Of a stretch of 64,000 nucleotides of DNA, positions 41,835-53,218 are shown piece after piece. The notes beneath the pieces were generated by a model, which saw nothing but the letters and a program-made list of their open reading frames with translations, did no database searches and had not been told where the DNA came from. Each line of letters opens with the position of its first letter. The stretch's first letter is position 1. A program made the position numbers and the translations under genes. Source of the DNA: Shiraia sp. slf14 (Eukaryota; Ascomycota; Dothideomycetes; Pleosporales; Shiraiaceae). The stretch lies in the NCBI GenBank assembly GCA_000498155.1, contig AXZN01000030.1:62001-126000 (forward strand). The letters are read 5' to 3'.

Positions 41835-43004
41835 ATGACCCCTAGTAGCCAGGACTCGATCACTCTCACAGCGCGTTGCCTGTGCAAGGCAAATACATTC
41901 ACAGCTAGCCTACCCAAAGCAGATTTACCCGTCTTAGCACAGGCTTGCCATTGTCACTCATGCCGTCATGTCACTGGTGCACTGTATACCATTGATATGC
42001 GCTGGCCAATACCTCGAGAGCAAGTGGATTTAACAAAGCTCAAAGTCTTCCATCACTTCCCTTCTCTCGATCTGCTCTTCTGCCCTACATGCTCTTCACC
42101 CATGTTCTTTCTAGATCGCAGAGATACGACGCGCTTGCTTGGTGTTTTCACTGGCGTCTTGGACAACGAAGACATGGATTTAATCAAAGTTGACAACATT
42201 TTTGTCGAAGAAACAATGGATGGGGGTGCGAGTGTTTGGCTACGACACAACTTGGATGGATCCAACACGGGGAGGTTCAAGCTCGACAATACGCACAACA
42301 ATCCAGAGGAACTGCCCAGCGATTGGCCACTTACATCTGATCTCACCGGTTATGAGTCATATGGAAAATGGGAGAGGGATGTGCCTATTCGTTGCAAGTG
42401 CAAAGGTGTCGACTTTGTATTGCATCAAGAAGATTATCAAGGTGTACCTGATGAAGAGTTGCCTCCTTTCATTGACCCAAAGACACGCAAGATGGTAGCT
42501 GTCTTCTGCGCCTGCGACTCGTGTCGGCTGCAATGCGGAATTGATGTTTTCAACTGGACCTTTGCATCAATGAAAACAATCTCATATGGAAAGAGCGACA
42601 AGTCCTTCCCAACCACAAGCTCTGAGCTGAAAAGCCTCGTTGATGCTAAGGAGCCAGCCCTCGGTACCCTCACATATTACGCATCTTCTCCAGACGTTGA
42701 GCGTTACTTTTGCAGTAACTGCTCCGCATGTGTGTTTTATGCTTATGAAAAGAGACCAAGTACACTGGACGTGGCTATTGGTCTTTTGGATGCTTCAGAT
42801 GGCGCTCGAGCAGAGAGTGTACTCTCGTGGGTTTATGGCGGCAGAGTTGGCTATAGGGAAGATTGTGAGGGTGGGTGGCGGGCGAAGTTATGCGATCGTA
42901 TCGAGGAGGATGGCGAAGAATTTAGGATCAGCCGAGATTATGAGAAGAATTGGTATAGGATCAGCAAGGACGAGAATGGCGGAAAGTCGCCAAAATTGTA
43001 TTGA
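41835..43004 (+). CDS. Double GFA/CENP-V domain protein, 389 aa
   Basis: Protein with two Mss4-like zinc folds of the GFA family (glutathione-dependent formaldehyde-activating enzyme / CENP-V). Fungal members are mostly of unknown activity; a role in glutathione adducts of aldehydes is the family name only. Domain 1 (about 10-135) has CLCKANTF, CHCHSCRHVTG and FCPTCSSPMFF as zinc-binding and core motifs. Domain 2 (about 185-340) has CKCKGVDFVL, CACDSCRLQCG and YFCSNCSACVFY. Single exon. ATG 41835 gives MTPSSQDSITLTARC and is the first in frame. The product has no targeting signal and is probably cytosolic. Confidence 0.88.
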   Translation: MTPSSQDSITLTARCLCKANTFTASLPKADLPVLAQACHCHSCRHVTGALYTIDMRWPIPREQVDLTKLKVFHHFPSLDLLFCPTCSSPMFFLDRRDTTRLLGVFTGVLDNEDMDLIKVDNIFVEETMDGGASVWLRHNLDGSNTGRFKLDNTHNNPEELPSDWPLTSDLTGYESYGKWERDVPIRCKCKGVDFVLHQEDYQGVPDEELPPFIDPKTRKMVAVFCACDSCRLQCGIDVFNWTFASMKTISYGKSDKSFPTTSSELKSLVDAKEPALGTLTYYASSPDVERYFCSNCSACVFYAYEKRPSTLDVAIGLLDASDGARAESVLSWVYGGRVGYREDCEGGWRAKLCDRIEEDGEEFRISRDYEKNWYRISKDENGGKSPKLY

Positions 43005-46000
43005 TTGGGCTTTGGCCAAAGTAAAACAAGCATGTGAATTGTAGAAATACACCTTGCAATCCATTTCCTCCTCTGTACCGTGTGGGCGAGGCGACAGGGT
43101 AGACTACTGGCCATGTCTTACTTCAGGCTTGGTGATTCTTGTATTACTTTGCTTCCAAGCGTTTCTGCTCCTGGTGATGCGCGAAAAACTCTTTTTGCTA
43201 TGGGCTGTGTAGAATTATCAACGCAGAACAGGCAATCAACTGCATAAATGCCCATGAACTGCAAAGGTAGTTGTGAGATTGTGATGGCCGTTCAAGCAGA
43301 GAATTAGGAGTATGATGAAGCGCAGACTAGAATGTACGTATGGCTGATCAACTGGATCTGTATAGCAATGAATTGGTAGCTACAAATAGTCTCCATGCTG
43401 CTTTTGTGAAAGAGCTGAAGAAGATACCAAATGTGGTAAGTGGGATCCGGAGGTGATACTATGCCATTTTTCCATCTTCAAGCTGGAGGAGAGGTTGAAG
43501 TAGCCGGTAGAGTCAACGCTGAATTCAAATCTCTGCCGGCTGGGGCGCTTATTATATACTTGGTTTATGTGTCGGTCATTGCCTAGAGGTTTTGAAGCCG
43601 ATAACTTGGAAGGTCCTGGCATTCTCGTAGGTTTTGAGAAGACCCGGACTCCTTGAAACGCGTCGTACATCTCACTCTGGGATAGCAGTGACGTGAGATT
43701 GGTGCCTACGTTTTTCAAGACTGGTGGGTTGAGACTCACCTCAGGGCAACGCCCAAGATGAGCCGGAATCGGATCGAGGTAAGAGTCGTATGAGAAAATT
43801 CGATGACCCTGGCGTGAACTCAGGCCCATAATGATACTAGCATCATAGATTTTCCTGTTGTGAAGGCGGGGGAGCAGGAAGGGTTGAAAGCCTTGGCGCA
43901 AGGCCCTTGGTCAAAGGGATTTCGCGTTCCTCCTTCCCTCTGTTTCCTCCCCCACCACCTTTGCACTCGCTCTTGGACCTCATCAACCAACACTCTCACT
44001 GTTGCTCTCAAGAACTGCATCTTGTTGTTGCCAGCGACGAGATGACCTTCGGCTTTACATGAGGTCGCTCGACCCTTGACGCTGGGCGTACTTGGGGAAG
44101 ATGACCCACCAGCTTAGCATCATCAACAACGATCCACCATCGAAAGGGCAACCTCACTACGGCCCAGATTGCGGCGAGAGGCAAGTACATCTTCATCTAC
44201 GCCTTGTCGGCCTTGTCGACCTTTGCATCGTCTTTGCGGCCCAAAGTATGGTCGTGTAAGAAGCGTCGCAGGGTAAAACCGCGTCCATTCTGAACATGAT
44301 GCTTTTGTCGACCACAGCCTAACAAGCGAGAAGCCGGAGCACCTGCAGCAGCACTGAACAAGACTTGACTTGAGAGAGCATGTCTTGTTCATCCTTGCAC
44401 TTCCCGTCGTCCCTTTCCTCACCTGCTTTTACGGCGGATGGTGGCAGGCGCTATCCTGTTACCTGATCCCTCAATCTGAGCAGGACTGAAGATGCTGGCA
44501 GCAGCTGTACCGCCATCACAGCTATCAACCTAGCACCATGGTAGAACCCGCGATTGCTTGAAGTCAACATAGCCTTCGCTTTCCACTACCTCGAAGACTC
44601 GACGTCGAAGTTTCGGAGCTCGGCAGCGCCTCGCCAATGTGCGCAGGAACAACCCGCTTATCTCGGGCAATTTATCACAGTCGACTTTTGTGGGCCACCA
44701 CCATCAATGCGACACAGGTCCACAGCCTTGAGATCATCAATGGCCATGGCCAACGCGATTCCCGGGTGCAGATCGCCTGCACAACATCGGTGCAGGTCCA
44801 GCCTCGTTGGCAACTTCAACTTGTCAAATCGCTCACCAGCTGGCTCAGCCACCTGCCCCATCGAGACAACATAGGATGTCCATACACATGGCAGTTCTGA
44901 ATCCTTCTCTTACATATCGCCTCTTTAACACCTTAATCCAATGCTCATCGCGCTTCATGCGTCGATCGCTGCCGACTCATGGAGAACACCCAAATCACGT
45001 GCGCCTTGTCGCCGGTACAATCCAGCACCATAACAGCAAAATAAAACCTCATCTGTTTCGCTCGACAAAGTTTGATGCGCAACACCTTGCAAGCGCAGAT
45101 CTGGTTGCTCTGATTTTGTGATAAAACGACCACAACAATGTGTGCACAGAGTTAATCCGTATCTGGACTCAGCATCGACACCAGATCTCCTCGAATATTT
45201 TGGCCGATTTTGTCTGGCCGATTGGATTAAGTGACCATCTCATTCCCTTGGCAACACAGTCTTGATGGCAAAGATATCTTCTGCATAGCTTGGCCTGAGA
45301 ACGACAGTATCATTTCTTATGACGCTGTATGAGTTGGCTGAGGTCGTACTTCATTGGAACCCCACGAATCCATCAACACGTCTCAGTGCTGGCTACCTCG
45401 TGTAGTGGCAACCAGTACGAAGTCATGTTCGATGCCAATCATGCAAGAATTGGAGAATTTCAAAGAGAGAAGTTGGCCCGAGTGGTTCTTTTATTGCACT
45501 TGATTTGAGTCGAAGCTGGCATAAGCGCAAGACCTCACGGCCTCATCAACAGTGGCCAAGCTATTCCGCTTCTGCTTTGTTGAAAGAGATGGGTTTCGGA
45601 TTGGAAAGGTCTTTGTTCCATGACCCAATATTGATCCATGAAACGGCACGTGCCTCTGGATTGCCATATCGGCGGCACAAACAAGGCGACTCGATGTGCA
45701 GTTCATAGCCGCGCTTCGAAACTGCAAAGGCCGAACAATATTTGACCACAACTTGACGCGACATCGCACTCATAAATCCATGATTGCTGGACGCGGGTAA
45801 AAGCTTCGAATAATATCGGGACGACACTGAGTTTTCGTTCGACCCGTGGCCTACCTTAATTCCAGAGGATTGAAAGGAAATGCCAGGCCTACGACATATT
45901 GAACAGCAGCATAGGACGTGCTTTTTCCCTATTAGTCCAGCACAAGTCTCCGAGGTGTTGTGGTGTCGGCATGTCGAGTTTGCGAATCTCGTCGTAGTTA

Positions 46001-48059
46001 CTCATAGTGTGGATTGTGCGTGCTCCTCAGTCGAAGATCGCTCCACTGGAGCAAACTTTCGTTCGATGTCTGGATTTCCAGGTGACATCAATCCCAAGGA
46101 AGCGCCTGAACACTGCACTGCAATGCCACGCAACGCAACGCAAGTACAGCAAGAGGCCACCAGACCTTGATGTAGGGCCCGTTTCCTCTTGCCCTTAGCC
46201 CGTCTCTTGATACCAGAGCATACTCCTGGTCTATCAGTACTTTCCCTTGACCAGCAGTACTCCATCGACATCACGTCAAAGTCGTTTATATCATTGTATA
46301 CTGAGGCCGCGAATACCATCCAAGTCCTTCTTCGACTCCATTATAGAAGACTGGATGCTCTTCAGCCTCTTCGACCAATCCTGCTGGTACTTCGAAGATA
46401 TGTGAATTGGATATGGCCGACCAATAACAAAGCCCTGGGTCGGCCGTATGCGCGACTGCATTATCTCGGCCAGGTGGCCTCCTTGATACTCGCATATGGT
46501 GTAGTTTCAAGAACAGGTCTTCCGCGCGAGGGCTCTATATGATCAGCAATCGCGGAGTGTATTCGCTGCACCAAAATGATGGTAGCAGCACACTCTCGAG
46601 TGCCCTTCCTTGCATGGAAACGTCCTTAGTCCTGCCTGGTTCATACCCTGATCCTCTCTTGACTAGCGTTCAAAGCGCATGGTCTCTGCAAACACATCAC
46701 CAGCCCCCCACAGCATATGGTTGTTACGAATAAGCCAGGGCTTGCTGCAGAGTAGAGCCAAGCAACAATACGACGTTGTGTAGAGCCAGCGGTGTCATGA
46801 GATCGCTCGCGCTACGTAGTCTGCGGACAAGACTGTGAAATGCCCAAACCTTCTTCTTTCGGGGTTCTTCTTCCGCTCAACCCATGTGGCTCGGGGTATC
46901 GTCTTAGTGCTGCTTGAGATCATTGCGTATATCTCGGACTTGCCTGCGTGAAGAGACGCAGTAAGTCTGTGTTGAAGTTGCGGCCTTTGAAGTTCCATCC
47001 GTGGATGTTTGTCTCTGCCAGCCTTTGTACAAGCCCGGCAACACAACAGTCCAGCAATCGGAAAGAGGATGTTTGACGCGAAGATGCCTTGAGCAATGCC
47101 ATCTCCTCATGCTGTTGGAACTCCTGTGTGTTGTTTTGAAGCGGGTGTTGTTGCGGTCTGTGGCAAGGCACCCGGAAAGATCTTGTCTGTCGTCTGACGG
47201 AGAGGTGTGCGGGCGGCGCGCTTACGTTGCAAACTGCGTTGCAAAGTTTGCGCCCAAGATGATAATGACAAAAATAATCGTCCGGCGGCTCCTCCACATG
47301 TCGGAACGTCTATACTCTGGGCGTTGCGGATTGTGTGATGGTGGTGTAAGTGTTGCTGTTGCTTGTCAAAAGGAAGACCACCACCACGAACTTCGAAACT
47401 TCAGATGGTCGACGCAGCCTACTGGCAAACAGCTGAGCTTCAGCACCACACCTTTGCATGGGCTCTCAGAGACTGCATTGCAACTCCACTGATGCACCAT
47501 CTACTTGATGTAATTCGCATTGTGTCAGTCTTGGAAGGGCATCACGATCAAACTTGTCACCTCCTCAATCAGTTTGTATCTACAGGCATACATTATGATA
47601 TATGCTGCTGAGAGAAGAATATGGGAGGCAAGTCACCGGCTTCACGATTTGGCCCCTCATATCCTCCATCATGTCTCCATGTTCTGGCAGACTGGTGTCT
47701 GGACTGTGGCACGATTCGCACCTTTACGATTTGAAAGACGTGATCAGTTTCAATATTGCTATCTTTCTATCTCGCTGCCTTGCAATGTTCTCTATGGTTG
47801 CCAGCTTCATAAGGCTTCATGAGCGCGCTTGTCGATGGATGTTGTTGGAACAACTCAGTCCACGTACGCTGTAAAGCAATGGTAAGGACAATTACTTGGG
47901 CACGCCGCACTCTGCTACACTCCGTCGATTGACAGAAGAATCGTCCTGCGCTCTCCAAGTGTTGCCGTGGAGGCAGCCGTGGACCCTGACCTGTTCGACG
48001 TCCCGCCCCACTGGGCCCGTGTCATTGCCCACAGTGAACCAGTACTGTTCAGTTTGGGA

Positions 48060-48226
48060 GATGATTATTGTTTTGGTACTATATATATTATGAAATTGTT
48101 GTAATCATCGCTTGCTGACTATTAGAATAGGGCAGATTAGTCTGGGTCGTCCCGTCGACTCAGGAGACTGCGTTTTTGCTCCTTGGCGTGAGAAATTGGA
48201 CGCGGGTTCAAATCATGCTCGGCTCA
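48060..48226 (+). repeat. 167-bp B-box element, copy 1
   Basis: Aligned without gaps to the second copy 215 bp downstream, with 18 differences that are mainly transitions. It has an 8-bp hairpin at 48142-48163 and a tRNA B-box-like GGGTTCAAATC at its 3' end, followed by a run of seven T at 48244-48250 that could stop RNA polymerase III. Confidence 0.75.
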
Positions 48227-48274
48227 ACAACTATTGTTGTTTGTTTTTTTGGCTCGAGGTTTTTCATTTTGACC

Positions 48275-48441
48275 GATGATTATTGTTTTGGTACTATATA
48301 TACTGTAGAATTGTTGTAATCATCGCTTGCTGACTATTAGAATAGGGCAGATTAGTCTGGGTTGTCGCGTCAACCCAGGAGACTGCGTTTTTGCTTCTCG
48401 GCGTCAGAAATCGGACGTTGGTTCGAATCCCGTTCGGTCCA
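48275..48441 (+). repeat. 167-bp B-box element, copy 2
   Basis: Second copy, about 89% identical to the first. The hairpin at 48357-48378 is perfect (CTGGGTTG/CAACCCAG). One base pair is T-A here and C-G in copy 1. The B-box-like GGTTCGAATCC is a perfect consensus, and a T7 run follows at 48447-48453. No complementary acceptor strand is found upstream, so it is not an intact tRNA gene. It may be a tRNA-derived element or relic. Confidence 0.75.
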
Positions 48442-49142
48442 GCGGCTTTTTTTGATCGACCTTTTGCCTCTAGGTCCTGTCCAGACGCCATGTTCAAGAA
48501 GTTTTCAACGCTCCCTTCTTACTTTTTGGATGAATGCAAAAGAGATGGCGGAAATGTTTCAATCACTATTTCGAGATGGACAAGTTCAGATTCTACGCAT
48601 ATTGCTATCTATGTGTATGATACATTCAGGGCCAAATAGCCTATGTCCAGCATTCGCCCGTCTTAGCACCCTCCCCAACATAGACGTATAATTGGAGCTT
48701 CAGTAGTATTGGACATGACTGAGTCATCTGGAAAGCTTGTATCTGGAGCTGTCACAGCATGATTTACCACATTGATCCGGCCATTATGAGTTTGAAGGCG
48801 CCGAACATCTGTAAGAACCACGAGGTCTCGGCATAGCCTTGTAATATGTTCGTCAGGTCTCTCGTACTGGAACGAGTTGTAGCTTCTGTTCTGCTCGATT
48901 CTCATCAGACACGGTCTGCATGCCTACACTGCCATGCTCTGGAGTCTGGAGTCCGGTGACTGGCTGCCGGAGCTCTATATATACACATTGCATATCGCCC
49001 GCCGGAAGCCCGATATGCTCGCAGTGGTAAAAGTAGGACGATCCCAAACTATATGCTGCTGGCGGTTGAGGAAAGCGAAACTAGCTGGACTCGAACTGTC
49101 AGAGAACTGCAACAACCGTTGCGCACAAGTCATCACTGCAAA

Positions 49143-49373
49143 GAAGCTGGGACCGAATTGATCATGCACTTACCCCGCTAGAGAGCTGAAGTCAAAATGA
49201 CTATGCATCTACTTTTCAAAGAGCTGGAGCCAGACTCAACATGCCGTTACTCTGCGGAGAAGCTGAAGCCAGACTGACTACGCCTTTGCTCTCTTTGAGC
49301 TGAAGCCAGACTGTTCAAGCCCTCCCTCCTCCTTTGAGCTGATGCCAGACTGACCATGCACTTACTGTCCGTA
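49143..49373 (+). repeat. Degenerate 38-bp minisatellite, about six units
   Basis: Units begin with GAGCTGAAGCCAGACTGA-like sequence at 49143, 49183, 49221, 49259, 49297 and 49336, spaced 38-40 bp. They end 200 bp before the orphan gene that follows and may lie in its promoter. Confidence 0.8.
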
Positions 49374-49576
49374 AGGGCATGGACGAGGGTGTGTGGGCGG
49401 TGACGAAGAGGGGTTGGTACGTGCGTGAGAGGAGTGTTGGTTGGCAAACAGTGAAAGCAGGCCACAATATGTGCTTAAAACGCAAAATCCTGCCGCCGTC
49501 AACTCCTCTCCTCAACACCTACACCCCGCCCACACACCACTTCCTCAATACCACCTCGCACACATCCCATACCACA

Positions 49577-50455
49577 ATGCGGCCCTCAGACAATATTCCT
49601 ATCACGGCGGAGGAGGTGATCGGGTTCTACATGATCACCTTCGATGCCCTGATCAACGAGGTATGCCGCGGGATCAAGGTGGCATTTGAGGAAGTCAAAA
49701 ACGACTCGGTGCGATATCGCGCCATCTACTTTGACGAGAGGGGCGTTCGAGGCGCAGAGCTCACGGAAAGTACGCCTGCCGACCAGAGGGCATTGCACAT
49801 GGCGTACAGGAAGTGGTGCCAGTGCGACCTGTTCGTCGCCTTTAGCATAGAGATTGTGGAGTGGCTCCTCGAAGGTAACGTATCAACTAAAACGGACCCA
49901 TCACGTCCAGTTCGAAGAGGCATATATTAATCTCTCTGTTTACTAGAATACGGGTACAAGGCTGCTTGGCTTGTTTTCACGCCAGATCTCGCCTGGCTAT
50001 TGATCAATGCAGCACGGCCCGTACCCATAATTTGCGACCATTCGGTTATGCAAATTTATGGGGAGGGGAGGCCAACGTTGTACTTTGACGGAACGGGTGA
50101 GCAGTTCGGGTGGTCAGAAGACTCCTTCCTCCTGACGGAGTGGGAGTGGATGGACCACTGGGACCCGCGAGGGCCCTTCCGATTCAAAGACAACGAGGAC
50201 CGCGGTGACCCCTACTTGATGCTCCGTCCAAGGGAGTTCTGGCTCCCTGCGCAAGCCCGCGTCCACAAGATGTTCAAAGAGATGGATTGGTCAGAAATGG
50301 CTGATTTCTCTCCCGGCCAACGTGTCGAGCACATCAAAGTGGTGTCAGCGAAACTTGCGGCGGACGTCAAGGCTGAGTGGGACCGGCAAAAGGAGGAGAG
50401 AGAGAAGAAGAGATTGGAAGAGGCGGCGGAGAGGCTGCGGGCCCTGGATGGGTGA
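49577..50455 (+). CDS. Orphan two-exon protein, 268 aa
   Basis: Function unknown. Exons 49577-49874 and 49947-50455, joined across a 72-nt intron (donor GTAACG, acceptor TTACTAG); the join gives LLEG... changed to LLE|YGYKAAWLVF. ATG 49577 gives MRPSDNIPITAEEV. The first half is helical and acidic, with CRGIKVAFEEVKNDSV and YRKWCQCDLFVAFS. The second half is Trp/Asp-rich (WEWMDHWDPRGPFRF). The C-terminal 45 residues are a charged coiled coil (KAEWDRQKEEREKKR). No signal peptide or membrane span. It sits at the edge of the gene-poor region and may be lineage-specific. Confidence 0.7.
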
Positions 50456-50789
50456 TTTCCTTGTTCCCTTTGTTTTTCCTTTGTTTTTGTTGTCATTTTT
50501 TGGAGTTTGGGAGAGGGTGGTGGATTGGCCTGGCATGGCATTTGAGATACCCTCGGACATTTGTTTTTGTATTTCCTTTTATCACTTTCTTTCCTATGTT
50601 TTGTTTGTTTTTGTGTGGATTTGTTATCAGTGGTCTTGTTCTGAATATCAAAAAACTTTCACACAATCCTGTGCCATGACGTTGTTCGTGATGTTGTCTC
50701 CAATCTCCACACTGACAATGCTTGGTGCTGAACTTTTTCCACTCAAGATTCTCTACTTGGCTCTACACACTGCCCTTCACCATCCCACC
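50456..50789. other. Convergent intergenic region
   Basis: 334 bp, T-rich on the left (several TTTTTG/TTTGTTTT runs) and C/A-rich on the right. Shared 3' region of the orphan gene and the MFS gene. Confidence 0.5.
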
Positions 50790-52489
50790 TCACCCTCCCA
50801 TAACAACCCGATCACCTCCCCCAGGCGCCCACCTACTCCGCCCCCGAATCCTCGCCCCATAAACATAAAACAGCACGGGAACCGGCAAAAACGCCACACA
50901 AACAAACCCCAACAAACTCGTCGCCCACGCGACCCCCAACCGCTCATACATCGCATGCGTGAAAAGCGGGAAAAACGCCCCCGCAAAACTCCTCATAAAC
51001 GTATTCACCGCAATCGCACTATTCGAATAAAACCCATACACATCGATTATATAACTCACCCCCTGCCAAAAGGGCACCATGCACCCCAGACCGATCAGCG
51101 CTGTTGCAAGAACGCTGGGAACCCAGCTTATGCTGGGGTTGGAGGTCCATGCGAACCACAACAGGCCGGTGGGCAGGGCGATGGCGCCTAGGATCATGGG
51201 GGGGAGGCGCTCTTCGGGGATGGCGTGGCCGTGGGTGTGGTAGGCGCGGGTGAAGTGTGTGGCTGTGGAGAGGGCGATCAAAAGGGTGCCGAGGAAGATG
51301 CCGAGGATGAAGGCGAGGAAGGGGAGTTGTGAGGTGCCGAGGGGGAAGTGTCGTTCGTGGAGGTAGGATATTGGGAACTTTGGGGGTGGGTTAGTTTGGG
51401 GGCTGGGATGGGGGATGGAGGGAAAGGGAGATGGGGAAGGAGACGTACAGCTTCGAATAAAAGGTACACGATACCATACAAGAAAGACATATATGCAGTA
51501 AGTAAAGCGAGGATAGGTTCCTGAACGAACATAACAAAAGGTCGAAGGAGGTATACATTCCCCACCGTCCTGAGCGTGAGTTTATTCTCATCAGCTTTCG
51601 CATAATACCTCTCATCTCCCGTTTCCTTTCGCAGTCTAGCAGCGCGGTGTTGCAAGATCCGCGCTGCGGACGTTTCTTGCACGATGAATAGGCCTAGCGT
51701 TCCGAAGAATGTCGCCATGATCAGTGTGATCCACGATGTCCACCGCCAGCCTAGATGCGATTGCGTTATGAAACCTCCTGCTATAGGTCCTGCTACAGGC
51801 CCTGCGAATCCGCCTGCTGCGAATACGCAGATGGCGTAGGCGCGAGGAATCGGGTCCCACAGATCAGCCAATGCGCCGCCCACGACGGCGAGAGGCGCAG
51901 ATGCGAAGAGCCCGCCGAGGAAGCGTCCAACGCAGATGGTAGGGATGTTCTGAGCGAGGGCGACTGGGATTTGAAAGATAGCGAACAAAGCGTAGCCTGT
52001 GAAGAGGGGGATTCTACGACCTAGGACTTCAGACATGGGGCCGAAGACTACGGGGCCGAAGACGAAGCCTAGGACGAAGAGGCTGACGCCCAGTGTGGCT
52101 GTGACGAGGTCGACGTTGAATTTTTGCTGGACGACGCCGATGTTTACGCTGAAGATGGAGCTGGCGAATGTTACTGTGAATACTAGGGTTCCCATTGATA
52201 CGGTGATTGCCCATCTTCGTTTCAGGCTCCAGTTCTTGGGGTTGTCGCTGTCATTGGGATCAGTGAATTCTACGAGGAATGGGTCCTGGTCGGGAGGTGC
52301 TGTGGATAAGTCTGGCTCTCCATCTCCTGGGCCTTTTTCGACGTCTAACGAGGGGGCGCTTGAATCATTTGGATCTTCTGTGCTCCTGCGAGGCTTCTCG
52401 TCGGCGATAGCGTCTGCTCGGTGTACCGATGATGATGCAGAGGCTGAAGGCAAGCTTGCCAGCGCTGGTCCTGGACTTGAAGTTTCCAT
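50790..52489 (-). CDS. MFS transporter, DHA1 type, second copy
   Basis: Proton-coupled exporter, 542 aa. Exons (minus): 52489-51449 and 51377-50790; the 71-nt intron 51378-51448 has donor GTACGT, branch ACTAACCC and acceptor AAAG. The join gives YLLFEA|FPISYLHERHF. ATG 52489 (METSSPGPALASL) is preferred to the in-frame ATG 52615. A disordered Ser/Asp-rich leader ends in DPNDSDNPKNWSLKRRW, as in DHA1 Flu1/Tpo-type proteins. Motif A is GPMSEVLGRRIPL; the motif-C-like region is FAAGGFAGPVAGPIAGGF. Twelve spans are expected. Its last exon switches from C-rich to G-rich coding strand. The substrate is unknown. Only distantly similar to the transporter at 16509-18357, so not a recent duplicate. Confidence 0.9.
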
Positions 52490-53218
52490 TGTCGCCTGAA
52501 TGCTGTTCCAGACGCGATGGCGAACTTCTCCAGACTTTTGTGAGGGGTATTTATAATCTTGACATGGTGGATTCTGATGTGGAGTTATTCCCGGACCAGA
52601 GTGTGTGGCTTCCAAATCGATCTGCAGTGGCGCCCTTTGGCCTGACGCCCTCAGAGATGACCCACTCCTACATCCTACATCGTACGTGAAATCAGCATCG
52701 GTACTTGGCTAGCAGGATGTTTCGTGCATAGCCGACAGCGACATCGCGCTAACGGCACGTATAAAAAGCGAATAGCGATAGGCTGTGGTGACTGGACACT
52801 GGGATAAGCAACGTGAGTTGTGTGACCTCATTTGGGATGGTGTCTTTCGGTAAAGATTCAGATCTTACCCGAGCACCAAGCTCGCCTCTTCCCGTAACCC
52901 GTTCCAGCGTTGTCTTGCGTGGCTGACAAATCAAGTCTACATTCCTTGACTTCATGCCATGAGGAAAAATCACAACATTGGTCATACACCTTGATTGGAA
53001 CACGATGATGGATGAGCGAAATACATAATTGAAGTTCAAAACCTAACAATGCTTTTAACCAAGTGTACATAAGCGCTGAAGCCAGGGGTATGTCTATCAA
53101 GATGGGGCCTCAATAACCGTTGAAGGTGAGGTACAGGGGAGGGTGGGCAGGGGTATATGAACATCCAAGAAACGTTACACAACGGAAAAGAAAAAGAAAA
53201 AATCAAATACATCAGCGA
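52490..53218. other. Intergenic, MFS promoter
   Basis: 729 bp holding the promoter and leader of the MFS gene and the 3' region of the 707-residue protein. A TATAAAA-like stretch is at about 52760, too far from the start to be assigned. No gene seen. Confidence 0.5.

Larger units (their letters stand above)
43005..49576. other. 6.5-kb gene-poor accessory region
   Basis: No open frame here gives a recognisable protein on either strand. The sequence is not strongly AT-rich, so it does not look like a heavily RIP-mutated transposon. On the minus strand at about 46797-47300, pieces such as RTIIFVIIILGANFATQFAT and ASNILFPIAGLLCC resemble a membrane protein but need a frame change or uncertain splicing. 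The region ends in the tandem B-box element (48060-48441) and a minisatellite (49143-49373). It may be a decayed insertion or subtelomere-like accessory DNA. Confidence 0.45.

Noticed and set aside
48060..48441. Two intact tRNA genes
   Set aside because: The B box and T-run are present, but no upstream strand pairs with the would-be acceptor stem and the T-stem pairing is weak in both copies.
43005..49576. RIP-degraded transposon
   Set aside because: The block is not strongly AT-rich, and no transposase, reverse transcriptase fragments or terminal repeats were seen.
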